A stretch of DNA of 60,096 bases, taken from the NCBI GenBank assembly GCA_902600225.1, contig CACKIH010000007.1, positions 1 to 60,096 on the forward strand, in the 5' to 3' direction. This stretch comes from an uncultured Alphaproteobacteria bacterium. Its GTDB lineage: Bacteria; Pseudomonadota; Alphaproteobacteria; HIMB59; GCA-002718135. The notes beneath the pieces were generated by a model. The model saw nothing but the letters and a program-made list of their open reading frames with translations. It ran no database searches and was not told the origin of the DNA. Positions 38,486-48,036 of this stretch are shown here, one piece after another. Position 1 is the stretch's first letter; each line of letters opens with the position of its first letter. The position numbers and the translations under genes were made by a program.

Positions 38486-39715
38486 ATGGCCATTAAAGTT
38501 TTAATGCCTGCATTATCACCCACAATGTCAGAGGGTGTAATTAATAAGTGGTTAGTTAATGTTGGTGATACTGTTTCAGCTGGAGATATATTAGCTGAAA
38601 TTGAAACAGATAAAGCAACAATGGAAGTTGAAGCAGTTGATGAGGGAGAAATTACACATTTAATTGATACAACACCAGATAAACAAATAGCTGTTAATTC
38701 TGTCATTGCTCTAATCAATGGTAGCAAAGATGAAAGATTAGAAGATTATAATGATAAAGATCAAACTGTAAGCAGTGAAGAAAAAAATGAAGTTTCAGAA
38801 ACACCTAAAGTAAATACTGAAGTAGATAACAGTCAAATAATAGAAAGAAGTAAAGACTCAAACATTAAACAAAATACTAATTTTGCTTCACCATTTGTTA
38901 AAAAATTTTCGAAAGATAACAATATTGATCTAACTCTTATTAAAGGATCTGGACCTGATGGTAGGATAATAAAAAAAGATATTCAAAATTTTGAACTTCA
39001 TATCAATGATGAAAACATTTCTGTAATAGAACCGTCTAGTATTAGAAAAATAATTGCTGAAAGAACAACACAAACAAAAAATGAGGTTCCACATTTTTAT
39101 CTTACTATTGAAACAAGAATGGATAAGCTAATAAAATTAAGAAAAAAAATAAATTCAAATAGTAATATCAAAATCTCGTTTAATGACCTTATTGTTAAAG
39201 CATGTGCAATGGCAATAGTGAAAAATCCAGAAACAAATATGTCTTGGGTGAATGGTAAAATTCATCAATATAAAAATATCGATATTGCTATAGCGGTAGC
39301 ATTAAAAGAAGGATTGATTACACCTATTGTTAAAGAAGCCGATACAAAAGGATTAGCTGAAATCTCAACAGAAATTAAATCATTAGTAAAAAAAGCTAAT
39401 CAAAATAAATTATTACCAGAAGAGTATAGTGGAGGATCTATAACTATCTCAAACCTAGGCATGTTTGGAATCACAGAGTTTCAAGCAATTATTAATCCGC
39501 CACAATCAAGTATTATTGCAATTGGATCTATAATTGAAAAACCTGTTGTGAACTCTGGCAGTATTGAAATAGGGCATACAATGAAATCTACTATTTCAGC
39601 AGATCATAGATCATTAGATGGTGCTGTTGCGGCAAAATTACTCAAAGATTTTAGCGATATTTTGGAAGATCCCTTCCAAATATGGTTGAATAGCATGGAT
39701 ATGGAAGTTATTTAA
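38486..39715 (+). CDS. pdhC: Dihydrolipoamide acetyltransferase (PDH E2)
   Basis: Core of the complex, 409 residues: one lipoyl domain (1-75, Lys43), a charged linker, a peripheral-subunit-binding domain (about 132-168, [20 protein letters not shown] and GPDGRI) and the catalytic acetyltransferase domain with His374 in SADHRSLDG. It starts directly after the pdhB stop (TAAATG). The usual lpd (E3) gene does not follow; lipA does, after 5 bases. Confidence 0.95.
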   Translation: MAIKVLMPALSPTMSEGVINKWLVNVGDTVSAGDILAEIETDKATMEVEAVDEGEITHLIDTTPDKQIAVNSVIALINGSKDERLEDYNDKDQTVSSEEKNEVSETPKVNTEVDNSQIIERSKDSNIKQNTNFASPFVKKFSKDNNIDLTLIKGSGPDGRIIKKDIQNFELHINDENISVIEPSSIRKIIAERTTQTKNEVPHFYLTIETRMDKLIKLRKKINSNSNIKISFNDLIVKACAMAIVKNPETNMSWVNGKIHQYKNIDIAIAVALKEGLITPIVKEADTKGLAEISTEIKSLVKKANQNKLLPEEYSGGSITISNLGMFGITEFQAIINPPQSSIIAIGSIIEKPVVNSGSIEIGHTMKSTISADHRSLDGAVAAKLLKDFSDILEDPFQIWLNSMDMEVI

Positions 39716-39720
39716 CCTTC

Positions 39721-40656
39721 ATGAGTGGACCACGTCATCCTGAAAAAGTAAAAAATAAATCTAATCCAATTCCTAAAAAACCAAGTTGGATTAGAGTAAA
39801 AGCACCAACTTCAAAATTTTTCAAAGAAACAAATAAACTCCTAAAAGATAAAAAAATTGTAACTGTATGTGAGGAAGCTGCATGTCCAAATATAGCTGAA
39901 TGTTGGCAAAAAAAACATGCAACATTTATGATACTTGGAGATATATGTACTAGAGCTTGCGCATTTTGTAATATTAAAACCGGCAAACCTCATTATATTG
40001 ACCACGGTGAAGCTATAAGAATTGCTGAGTCAGTTAAGCAATTGAATTTAGAACATGTTGTAATTACAAGTGTTGACAGAGACGACCTAATAGATGGTGG
40101 AGCACTACATTTTATCAACGTAATAGATTCAATTAAATCTTTAAATCCAAGTTGCACAATTGAAATTTTAACTCCTGATTTTAAAAATAAACCTGAAGCT
40201 ATAGATATTTTATCAAAAAATTTACCTGACGTCTTCAATCATAACTTAGAAACAGTGCCAAGATTATATCCATCAATTCGCCCGGGCTCACGTTACTTTG
40301 TAAGTTTAAATTTACTTAGTCAAATTAAAGAAAAAAACCCAAGTATATTTACAAAATCAGGTCTAATGGTTGGTTTAGGTGAAACTAAAGAAGAAGTATA
40401 TCAGGTAATGGATGATTTAAGAGCAGCTAATGTTGATTTTATTACAATAGGTCAATACTTACCTCCAACACCAAAACACGCTAAGCTAGAAAAATTTATT
40501 ACTCCACAAGAATTTGATGAATATAAAAAAATGGCATACGCAAAAGGATTTCTAATGGTGGCATCATCACCGCTAACTCGTTCAAGTTATCATGCTTCCG
40601 ATGATTTTAAAATCATGCAAGAAAATAGGAAAAATAAACTTTATTTAATTCAATGA
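39721..40656 (+). CDS. lipA: Lipoyl synthase
   Basis: Radical SAM enzyme inserting sulfur into octanoyl groups on the PDH and related lipoyl domains, 311 residues. The auxiliary cluster cysteines are 50, 55 and 61 ([12 protein letters not shown]) and the SAM-cluster cysteines 76, 80 and 83 (CTRACAFC). The C-terminal [11 protein letters not shown] provides the conserved serine. Adjacent to the genes for the proteins it modifies; its end overlaps the next gene by 4 bases. Confidence 0.96.
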   Translation: MSGPRHPEKVKNKSNPIPKKPSWIRVKAPTSKFFKETNKLLKDKKIVTVCEEAACPNIAECWQKKHATFMILGDICTRACAFCNIKTGKPHYIDHGEAIRIAESVKQLNLEHVVITSVDRDDLIDGGALHFINVIDSIKSLNPSCTIEILTPDFKNKPEAIDILSKNLPDVFNHNLETVPRLYPSIRPGSRYFVSLNLLSQIKEKNPSIFTKSGLMVGLGETKEEVYQVMDDLRAANVDFITIGQYLPPTPKHAKLEKFITPQEFDEYKKMAYAKGFLMVASSPLTRSSYHASDDFKIMQENRKNKLYLIQ

Positions 40657-41090
40657 AATCTTCAAATAGAGAGGAAATAGTCGATCACGACGCAAAAGGA
40701 CTTTTCGATATTGTTTTAGATATCGAAAGTTATCCATATTTTATTCCTTGGTGTTCAGCAATGAGAATTCATTCAAAAAATAAAAATGAAATATATGCTG
40801 ATATGGTCGTATGGTATAAATATTTTATGCCCCAAACTTTTGGTTCTCACGTCACTTTTGATAAAAAAAAACTTTCAATAAGTACAACTTATATTGAAGG
40901 ACCTTTAAAAGACCTTAAAACTAATTGGATTTTTGAATCATTAAAAAAAAATAAAACAAGAATTCATTTTAATGTTGAATTTGAATTTAAACGATTTTTT
41001 CACCAAAAAATTGCTGAAGCTTTTTTTCCTTTAATTGAAAACAAAATGATTGAATCATTTAAAGTTCGTGCTGATGAAATTTTAGATTAA
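40653..41090 (+). CDS. COQ10/RatA-like START-domain protein
   Basis: A 145-residue polyketide-cyclase/START-fold protein. [21 protein letters not shown] (about 19-39) and the C-terminal [17 protein letters not shown] match the COQ10/RatA family. In mitochondria the family binds ubiquinone for respiration; RatA in E. coli was described as a ribosome-association toxin. With lipA upstream, as in many Alphaproteobacteria, a ubiquinone-related role is my preferred reading. Its 3' end overlaps the convergent gene by 9 bases. Confidence 0.85.
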   Translation: MKSSNREEIVDHDAKGLFDIVLDIESYPYFIPWCSAMRIHSKNKNEIYADMVVWYKYFMPQTFGSHVTFDKKKLSISTTYIEGPLKDLKTNWIFESLKKNKTRIHFNVEFEFKRFFHQKIAEAFFPLIENKMIESFKVRADEILD

Positions 41091-41546
41091 CTGATTAATT
41101 TTGCTAAATATAAAATCTCTAGTTTTTCTCTGTATGTCCAATCTTTTCCCTTTGTATATTTTCTTGAAAATATAATTATTTTTATTAACTTTAATTCCAA
41201 TATATACTAATCCTACTGGCTTTAACTTTGTCCCACCATTCGGACCTGCTATACCAGTTGTAGAAATGCAGATTTTTGTTTTTTCATTTTTATACAGACC
41301 ATTTATCATGTCCTCAGCTACTTCTTTACTTACAGCTCCAAATTTAGAGAGATTACTTTTTGAAACAGATAAATATTTAGATTTAGTTTTATTTGAATAA
41401 CTAATAATCCCATAAGAGAAAATTTTTGAAACTCCACTATATTTTGTTATAGTATTTGCTATTAACCCACCTGTGCATGACTCAGCAACTGAAATTGAGA
41501 TATTTTTTTTTATTAATTTATCTATAACTTTTTTAATAATAGGCAT
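41082..41546 (-). CDS. pncC: Nicotinamide-nucleotide amidohydrolase (CinA C-terminal type)
   Basis: A 154-residue stand-alone CinA C-terminal domain that hydrolyses NMN to nicotinate mononucleotide in pyridine-nucleotide recycling. SVAESCTGGLIANTIT holds the catalytic serine region; GIISYSNKTK, FGAVSKEVAEDM and STTGIAGPNGGT follow in family order. The N-terminal MoCF-like domain of full CinA is absent. It overlaps pgpA by 14 bases and the convergent START-domain gene by 9. Confidence 0.92.
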   Translation of the reverse strand: MPIIKKVIDKLIKKNISISVAESCTGGLIANTITKYSGVSKIFSYGIISYSNKTKSKYLSVSKSNLSKFGAVSKEVAEDMINGLYKNEKTKICISTTGIAGPNGGTKLKPVGLVYIGIKVNKNNYIFKKIYKGKRLDIQRKTRDFIFSKINQLI

Positions 41547-42009
41547 TTACAATATAAAGAATTATTATTGTATATATTCCTGCTATTAAATCATCAAGAA
41601 TTACACCAAAAGCTGATTTAAGTTTCCTATCTACTATGCTGGCTGGAAAAATTTTCAATATATCAAAAAAACGAAATAAAATAAAAATTAGCGCTATTGT
41701 TACATAAGGATTTATTATTTTAATTTGATCATAAAATATTAAAATTAAGTATACTCCTAAGAATTCATCAATAACTATTATTTTTGAGTCATGTGATTGG
41801 TTGTGTGAAGAGAATTTATTAATAAAAAATAAAGATAGTAAAAAGATTACAAAAAAAATAATTACAAATATTTCTAAAGAAATAATTTTGTATTCAACAA
41901 TAGGAAATAAAATAACTATTGATAAAAAAGATGCAAAGGTTCCTGATGGTATTAATTTAATATATCCAGCAAAAGATAAAGATACAAAAAAATTAGCTAG
42001 TTTTATCAT
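41533..42009 (-). CDS. pgpA: Phosphatidylglycerophosphatase A
   Basis: Inner-membrane phosphatase making phosphatidylglycerol, 158 residues with about four spans. IPSGTFAS, the acidic IVIDEFLGVYLI and RFFDILKIFPASIVDRKLK with the DDLIAGIY tail correspond to the conserved family blocks. It begins 17 bases inside ispDF and overlaps pncC, so the three genes form one minus-strand unit. It complements cdsA upstream in the window. Confidence 0.9.
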   Translation of the reverse strand: MIKLANFFVSLSFAGYIKLIPSGTFASFLSIVILFPIVEYKIISLEIFVIIFFVIFLLSLFFINKFSSHNQSHDSKIIVIDEFLGVYLILIFYDQIKIINPYVTIALIFILFRFFDILKIFPASIVDRKLKSAFGVILDDLIAGIYTIIILYIVNAYY

Positions 42010-43132
42010 CTGTTATATGAACTATTGACTCGGCTGCAATTCCTTCGCCATTACCAATAAAACCAATTTTTTCATTTGTAGTTGCTTTAATAGATACAGA
42101 GGTATTTTTAATTTGAAGTAATGTTGAAATGTTCTTAATCATTTTTGAAACATATTTATTAATTTTAGGTTTTTCAGCTATTATATTTATATCTAGATTG
42201 ATTACAGAATAACCTTTTTCTTTAAGTTTATTTCTGCAATAAATAATGAACTTAGATGAATCTGCATTTTTCCATTTTTTATCTGTGTTTGGAAAGTGAT
42301 AACCTATGTCTCTCATAGAGAGCGCTCCAAAAATACTATCACAAATTGCATGCAGTACAACGTCCGCATCAGAATGACCAATTAACTTAGAGAAAGGAAT
42401 TTTAACACCCCCTAATTTTAATCCATTTTTGGTTTTTTTATCAATTTGATGAATATCATAACCAATACCGTATTTTGTTATGGGCTTTCTGTATAAATTA
42501 AATAACAGAATATCTTCTGGGTAAGTAATTTTAATATTATTTTTTTCACCTTTGATCAAATTTATTTTTATTTTTGATTTTTGTAATAGCCCTGCATCAT
42601 CATTAAATTCAAAATTTTTATATTTGATATGTTCTTTTAATATTAAATTATAATTAAAACCCTGGGGTGTTTGCACGTTAATTACTTTTGTTTCCAATTT
42701 ACTTTTCTTTATTAGTTGTCTGTCATTATATTCAACATATGGTATCGCATTAGTATTTTTGCCTAATTTGGATATAATTCTTTTAATTAATTTATTACTA
42801 CATAAAGGACGCGCAGCATCATGTATTAATACATTTTTAATTTTAAATTTTTTCAAATTTTTTAAAGCATTAAAAGATGAAATTTGTCTTGTAAGCCCAG
42901 GTTTTGAATAGGTAATTTTTATTTTCTCAGAAACAGTCTTATGATTAAAGTAAGTGTTTTGATATTTTTTATCTATTGAAATATTAATAATATCGAAGTT
43001 TGATAAATCTAAATTTGAAATAAAATAATTTAAAAAATTTGTATTTCCAATTTTTAAGAATTGTTTTGGAATTTTTTGACCAAATCTCTTTCCTTTTCCA
43101 CCAGCTAGAATTACAAGTGCATTTTTCATCAT
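41993..43132 (-). CDS. ispDF: Fused IspD-IspF isoprenoid enzyme
   Basis: Bifunctional MEP-pathway enzyme of 379 residues. The IspD half (about 1-218) has the CTP loop ILAGGKGKRFGQKIPKQF and HDAARPL. The IspF half (about 219-379) has its metal ligands Asp226 and His228 (GYDIHQ) and His261 (DADVVLHA), plus DIGYHFPNTDKKW. The fusion is typical of Alphaproteobacteria. Met1 and Met2 are adjacent possible starts. It diverges from ntrY over 59 bases, in which I see AT-rich promoter-like sequence but no clear box pair. Confidence 0.95.
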   Translation of the reverse strand: MMKNALVILAGGKGKRFGQKIPKQFLKIGNTNFLNYFISNLDLSNFDIINISIDKKYQNTYFNHKTVSEKIKITYSKPGLTRQISSFNALKNLKKFKIKNVLIHDAARPLCSNKLIKRIISKLGKNTNAIPYVEYNDRQLIKKSKLETKVINVQTPQGFNYNLILKEHIKYKNFEFNDDAGLLQKSKIKINLIKGEKNNIKITYPEDILLFNLYRKPITKYGIGYDIHQIDKKTKNGLKLGGVKIPFSKLIGHSDADVVLHAICDSIFGALSMRDIGYHFPNTDKKWKNADSSKFIIYCRNKLKEKGYSVINLDINIIAEKPKINKYVSKMIKNISTLLQIKNTSVSIKATTNEKIGFIGNGEGIAAESIVHITDDKTS

Positions 43133-43191
43133 TTTAATTTATATACTATACTGTTTTACTATCATTATTTAAAAACTAACTAAAGTATACA

Positions 43192-45336
43192 GTGTTTAAC
43201 CTATCAAAATTACTTAAATCTATTCATCTTTCAAGATTATCTTTTTATTTTTTAATCTTTTTAATCATATTGAGTTTTTCGATCACATTCTACTTAATGC
43301 TTCCAAATAATGATCTAGTAAAAGATCCAAGAAGACTACAATTTTTTTTATTGGCGGATGTAATTTTTGTCATTTTGTTGATATCCATAATTATTAGACA
43401 AATTGTATTGATCTTAGTGAGAAGAAGAAAAAGTTATGATGAATCTCGATTATATATAAAATTTGTAAATTTATTTGCTGCAATGGCTTTAGGGCCAGCC
43501 ATTGGATTAGTTATTATAACATCATTATTCTTTAATTTAGAATTAAGAACTTGGTATGGTGATGCTGTAAGGGATGCGGTTGTAAATTCTAATATTGTAG
43601 CAAGAAATTATGAAAATGAAATACAGGCAGAAATTGTTTCTGATACTCAGTTAATAATGAGAGAAATATTAAAAGTTTCTCAAAATAATGAGGTTAATAT
43701 TCAATCAATTAGAGCAGCTTTAAGTGAATTTATTAACTTAAGAACAATTTCAAGTATTTATATTTTTAATACGGAAGGTAACATATATTTAAGTTTAAAA
43801 GATCCTGATAATAAAAATTTTTCAGTGCCATCAAATGAAATATTTAAGATTGTTAATCAAAATCGTGTTTATATTTTTCAATTAAATAAAAATTCTATTA
43901 CAGCTTATAAAAAAATAAATTTTTTAAATGATGTTTACATGCAGGTTAATAGAAATCTAAATACCAATATCTGGGATCATATTAGCGCTACAAAAGAGGC
44001 ATTTGAAATTTATACTATGAAAGAAGAGGAAAGTTCAGGAATTCAAATAACTTATTCAATGATATTTGTTCTTTTTTCCATTTGTTTTATATTAGTGGCT
44101 ATTTTGATTGGATTTAATCTAGCTAGCAATCTTAGTAAACCAATTACAAATTTAATCAAATCCGCGAATAAAATATCAGAAGGGAATTTTGATGCTAAAG
44201 TTAGTGAGGCAGATCAATTTCAAGAGATAAAAATATTACTATCGTCTTATAATAAAATGATTTCTGAAATTGAGAATAAACAAAATGAGTTAATATCAAA
44301 AAGTCAAGAAGATGAAGAAAAAAGAATTTTTATTGAGGCGATCTTAAGTCTTTTAACAATAGGTGTAATTTCTCTAGATAAAAATTTTAATATTTTGTTA
44401 TATAATAAAACTTTAACAAAACTATTTAGAGGCACTAAAAGTTTTAAAATAAATGAAAATTTTCTATCCTATTTCCCTGAATGGCAAAAAATATTCGAGA
44501 ACTTTGAAACCTCAAATAAAGTATTATTAAATTTTCAATACGATTTTACATTATATGATGATCAGAGGAATTTTAATATTAGAGTCATTAAAGAGATTAA
44601 TGATAATAAAATTGAGGGATATGTTGTTGCCCTAGATGATGCTACATCTTTAATTTTAGCAGAAAAACATGCTGCTTGGTCTGATATAGCAAGAAAGATA
44701 GCACATGAAGTTAAAAATCCTCTTACCCCCATTAAACTTTCTGCTGAAAGAATAGAAAAGAAATTTTTAGATGCAAAAACAGATAAGGAAGATATTTCAC
44801 TTCTAACAAAAACAATATCAAGGCAAGTAGATGATATTGGAAAGTTAGTTGATGAATTTTCATCTTTTGCGAGAATGCCTGAAGCAGAAATTAAGCTTGA
44901 TAACCTATCAAAATGTTTAGAAGAGGCATACCTTTTATATTTCAATACAAGGAAGGATATAAAACTTAATTTAATTAAACCTGAAAATGATATTTATTTT
45001 CATTTTGACAATCTTCAAATCTCAAGATGTTTCAGTAACTTAATTAAAAATGCTATTGAAGCTGTAGAAAAAATACCTAACCCTGCAGTAGAAGTATTAA
45101 TGGCTACTTATGCTAAAAATATAAAAATTGAAATAAAGGATAACGGTGTGGGAATTGATGAAAAAATGTTGAGTAAAATTTTTGAGCCTTATTTTACTAC
45201 TAAAACAAAAGGAACCGGTCTTGGCCTATCTATTGTAAAAAGAATTATTGAAGATCATGGCGGTAAAATAAAAATTGAGAAAAATAAAAATATGGCAGGA
45301 ACAACATCACTAATTAATTTTGAATACAATGCATAA
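43192..45336 (+). CDS. ntrY: NtrY-family sensor histidine kinase
   Basis: Membrane kinase of 714 residues. Three N-terminal spans lie in about residues 15-115, then a periplasmic part, a fourth span (about 283-305), a HAMP domain, a PAS-like domain, and HisKA/HATPase. Phosphoryl His505 is in IAHEVKNPLTPIKLSAERI; the ATP lid motifs DNGVGIDEKM and GTGLGLSIVKRI are intact. The start is GTG. The partner ntrX overlaps its end. In related bacteria NtrYX responds to nitrogen or redox state; the stimulus here is unknown. Confidence 0.9.
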   Translation: MFNLSKLLKSIHLSRLSFYFLIFLIILSFSITFYLMLPNNDLVKDPRRLQFFLLADVIFVILLISIIIRQIVLILVRRRKSYDESRLYIKFVNLFAAMALGPAIGLVIITSLFFNLELRTWYGDAVRDAVVNSNIVARNYENEIQAEIVSDTQLIMREILKVSQNNEVNIQSIRAALSEFINLRTISSIYIFNTEGNIYLSLKDPDNKNFSVPSNEIFKIVNQNRVYIFQLNKNSITAYKKINFLNDVYMQVNRNLNTNIWDHISATKEAFEIYTMKEEESSGIQITYSMIFVLFSICFILVAILIGFNLASNLSKPITNLIKSANKISEGNFDAKVSEADQFQEIKILLSSYNKMISEIENKQNELISKSQEDEEKRIFIEAILSLLTIGVISLDKNFNILLYNKTLTKLFRGTKSFKINENFLSYFPEWQKIFENFETSNKVLLNFQYDFTLYDDQRNFNIRVIKEINDNKIEGYVVALDDATSLILAEKHAAWSDIARKIAHEVKNPLTPIKLSAERIEKKFLDAKTDKEDISLLTKTISRQVDDIGKLVDEFSSFARMPEAEIKLDNLSKCLEEAYLLYFNTRKDIKLNLIKPENDIYFHFDNLQISRCFSNLIKNAIEAVEKIPNPAVEVLMATYAKNIKIEIKDNGVGIDEKMLSKIFEPYFTTKTKGTGLGLSIVKRIIEDHGGKIKIEKNKNMAGTTSLINFEYNA

Positions 45337-46660
45337 AGTTTTAATTATAGATGATGAAAAAGATATTTGTTTTCTTATTTCAGAAATTTTAAAAGATGAA
45401 AATTATAATACTTCAATTGCAATTAATTCAGATGAAGCAATTAGTAAATTCAATGAAATTAAACCTGATTTAGTTATTTTGGATGTATGGCTATCTAATA
45501 GTAAATTAGACGGTATTGAAATTTTAAAAGAATTCAAATCAATTAATAGCAATATTCCAATTATTATTATAAGTGGTCATGGTACTGTTGATCTTGCAGT
45601 AAAATCTATAAAAAATGGAGCATACGACTTTTTAGAAAAGCCATTCAATAGTGATAAATTAATTATTCTTACTAAGAGAGCAATAGAAAGTTCATCATTA
45701 TTGAGCGAAAATAAAAATTTAAAAGATACCTTAATTAAAACTATACCACTAATAGGGAAATCAGAATTCATTAAAAAAATTAACAAACATTTAAATGAGC
45801 AGAGTTCAAGTAATTCAAGATTATTAATTGAAGGGCCATTTGGAACAGGAAAAAAACATTTTACAAATTTAATACATCAAAATTCTCAATATAAAGATAA
45901 GCTTCCTATATCAATTGATTTCAAAAAACTAACAAATGAAGCATTGGATAATATGTTTGCAGAAAATAAAGACGCAATTAATGAAAATATTTTTTATCGA
46001 TCAAACAATAATTCACTAATACTACTCAATATTGAAACTCTACCAAATATTTATCAAAAAAAACTTTTAAATTTTTTAGAAAACAAAAAAATTTTTGAAG
46101 ATCTTGATATTAAATTAAATCATAAAATTATTACAATTACTGAGAAAAATTTAGAAATAGAAATTGAAAAAGGTAATTTCATTAAAAGACTATATGATAG
46201 AATTTCAACAGACTTTATAAAATTTCAATCTCTCTCTGATAGGAGAGATGATGTTCTTCCTATCCTTGATTTTTACTTAAATGAAAAAAGTGGGGGAAAT
46301 TTAAATTTTAGATTTTCTTCTAAAGCCTTAACTAAGTTACAAATGTATGATTGGCCTGGAAATATATCTCAGTTAATTAACTACGTAGAGAAAAGTCTGA
46401 TACTTAACCAAGATCAAAATATAAAAGAGTTAGAGGTTGATGATTTAGCGTTACAAATGGGAGATGAAACTGCGTCAAATTCTTCCAATAATTCATTGGA
46501 TTTGTCTTTAAAAGAAGCAAGATCAGAGTTTGAAAAAAATTATTTAATATCGCAAATAAAGAGATTTAATGGTAATATAACTAAAGTTTCTGAATTTACA
46601 GGGATGGAAAGAACTGCTCTTTATAGAAAATTTAAATCACTAGATATAAAAGTAGAATAA
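45329..46660 (+). CDS. ntrX: NtrX-family response regulator with degenerate AAA+ domain
   Basis: I start it at ATG 45329 (MHKVLIIDDEKD, 443 residues); a TTG at 45320 adds only three residues. The receiver domain is intact (Asp52 in LVILDVWL) and the C-terminal Fis-type helix-turn-helix (NITKVSEFTGMERTALYRKF) is complete. The central domain keeps a Walker A (GPFGTGKK, 169-176). It lacks any GAFTGA, has LILLNIET where LFLDEIG is expected, and has WPGNIS in place of WPGNxR. It therefore probably binds DNA as a phospho-switch without driving sigma-54. Confidence 0.9.
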   Translation: MHKVLIIDDEKDICFLISEILKDENYNTSIAINSDEAISKFNEIKPDLVILDVWLSNSKLDGIEILKEFKSINSNIPIIIISGHGTVDLAVKSIKNGAYDFLEKPFNSDKLIILTKRAIESSSLLSENKNLKDTLIKTIPLIGKSEFIKKINKHLNEQSSSNSRLLIEGPFGTGKKHFTNLIHQNSQYKDKLPISIDFKKLTNEALDNMFAENKDAINENIFYRSNNNSLILLNIETLPNIYQKKLLNFLENKKIFEDLDIKLNHKIITITEKNLEIEIEKGNFIKRLYDRISTDFIKFQSLSDRRDDVLPILDFYLNEKSGGNLNFRFSSKALTKLQMYDWPGNISQLINYVEKSLILNQDQNIKELEVDDLALQMGDETASNSSNNSLDLSLKEARSEFEKNYLISQIKRFNGNITKVSEFTGMERTALYRKFKSLDIKVE

Positions 46661-46667
46661 CTAATCA

Positions 46668-48032
46668 ATGAAAACAATTATTTGTGGTGCTGGAGATGTT
46701 GGATATAGCATAGCTGATAAACTATCTCGCGAAAATTTTGAAGTTACAGTTATTGATGAAGATGAAAATAGATTAAATAAAGTATCTGAAAATTTGGATG
46801 TTAAAACAATAAATGGAATTCCTAGCATGCCATCAGTTTTAGAGAATGCAGGTGCAAATGATTGTGAAATACTAATTGCAGTTACTAAAAGTGATGAAAC
46901 TAACATGGTTACTTGTCAAATTGGCCATTCTTTATTTAAGATTAAAAAGAAAATAGCAAGAATTAGGCAGCAGGATTATTTAAAAAATGATTGGAAAGAT
47001 TTATATAATGATGAAAATTTTCCAATAGATGCAATAATTTCTCCAGAACAAGAGGTTGCAAAAGGGATATTTAGAAGATTAATCTCTCCAGGAACAATTG
47101 ATATGGTTGAGTTATCTGATAAAAAATTGAAATTAATTGGATTAAAATGTGAAGATAATTTTTTACATTCAGGTCTAACTGTAAGAGAATTATCAGAAAA
47201 ATTTCCTGATTACCTTGCTAACATAATGTTTATATTTAGAGGTGATCAAAAATTTACTGTAAATTCATCTACAAAAATTGAAAAAAAAGATACAATTTTT
47301 TTAGTTGTTGAAACTGACAATTTGACTGATGTTTTATCTGAGTTTGGACATCAAGAGTTACAAGCTAAAAAAGCTGTTGTTATTGGCGGTGGCAATATTG
47401 GATTTTCATTGGCACAATTAATTGAAGGTTCTGAGACTTATATAAAAACTGAATTAATTGAAGCTAACAAAGAACGTGCTGAATTTCTTGCTTCAAATTT
47501 GGAAAATATCACGGTTACATGTGGAGATGGTTTGGACAATCAGATACTTGAAGAGGTTAACATATCAGAAGCTGGTTATTGTATATCCATTACAGAAGAC
47601 GATGAAGTCAATATATTATCATCTTTATTAGCTAAAAGAGCAGGGGCTGATACATCAATAACTTTAATTAATAATAGTAATTATTCATCTTTGTTGTCTA
47701 ATATCGGAGTTGATATGACAATAGATCCAAAAATAATAACAATTTCTAAAATTTTAGAAAAAGTTAGAGGCGTAAAAATAAGAAACGATTATTCAATAGG
47801 TGAAGGTTTTGGAGAAGTAATTGAGGCAGATATTCAGTCAGAATCATTTCTCTGTAATAAAAATCTTAAAGAATTAGAATTACCAAAGGGTATACGTATT
47901 GGCTCTATTGTAAGGGATAAAAAAATTATAATCCCTAATAGCCAAACTGTTTTTAAAGAAAATGATGATGTTGTTTTTTTTGCTGAAACTAACTGCATAA
48001 AAAAACTAGAAAAACTTTTATCAAAAGTTTAA
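46668..48032 (+). CDS. trkA: Trk potassium uptake regulator TrkA
   Basis: Cytoplasmic NAD-binding gate of the Trk K+ transporter, 454 residues in two RCK halves. MKTIICGAGDVGYSIADKLS (N-terminal Rossmann) and VVIGGGNIGFSLAQLI (second Rossmann, about 238) are followed each by a TrkA-C domain. The membrane subunit trkH/trkG is not in the window. Position after ntrX is standard. hfq and hflX, which often follow, are replaced by the transaminase gene. Confidence 0.94.
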   Translation: MKTIICGAGDVGYSIADKLSRENFEVTVIDEDENRLNKVSENLDVKTINGIPSMPSVLENAGANDCEILIAVTKSDETNMVTCQIGHSLFKIKKKIARIRQQDYLKNDWKDLYNDENFPIDAIISPEQEVAKGIFRRLISPGTIDMVELSDKKLKLIGLKCEDNFLHSGLTVRELSEKFPDYLANIMFIFRGDQKFTVNSSTKIEKKDTIFLVVETDNLTDVLSEFGHQELQAKKAVVIGGGNIGFSLAQLIEGSETYIKTELIEANKERAEFLASNLENITVTCGDGLDNQILEEVNISEAGYCISITEDDEVNILSSLLAKRAGADTSITLINNSNYSSLLSNIGVDMTIDPKIITISKILEKVRGVKIRNDYSIGEGFGEVIEADIQSESFLCNKNLKELELPKGIRIGSIVRDKKIIIPNSQTVFKENDDVVFFAETNCIKKLEKLLSKV

Positions 48033-48036
48033 ATTA

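Noticed and set aside
43133-43191. Operator-like GTATAC repeats in the ispDF-ntrY gap
   Set aside because: The GTATAC and ACTATAC strings do not form matching arms, and such strings are expected in AT-rich gaps.
45320-45328. NtrX start at TTG 45320
   Set aside because: Adds only three residues before the conserved MHKVLIIDDE; ATG 45329 is simpler.
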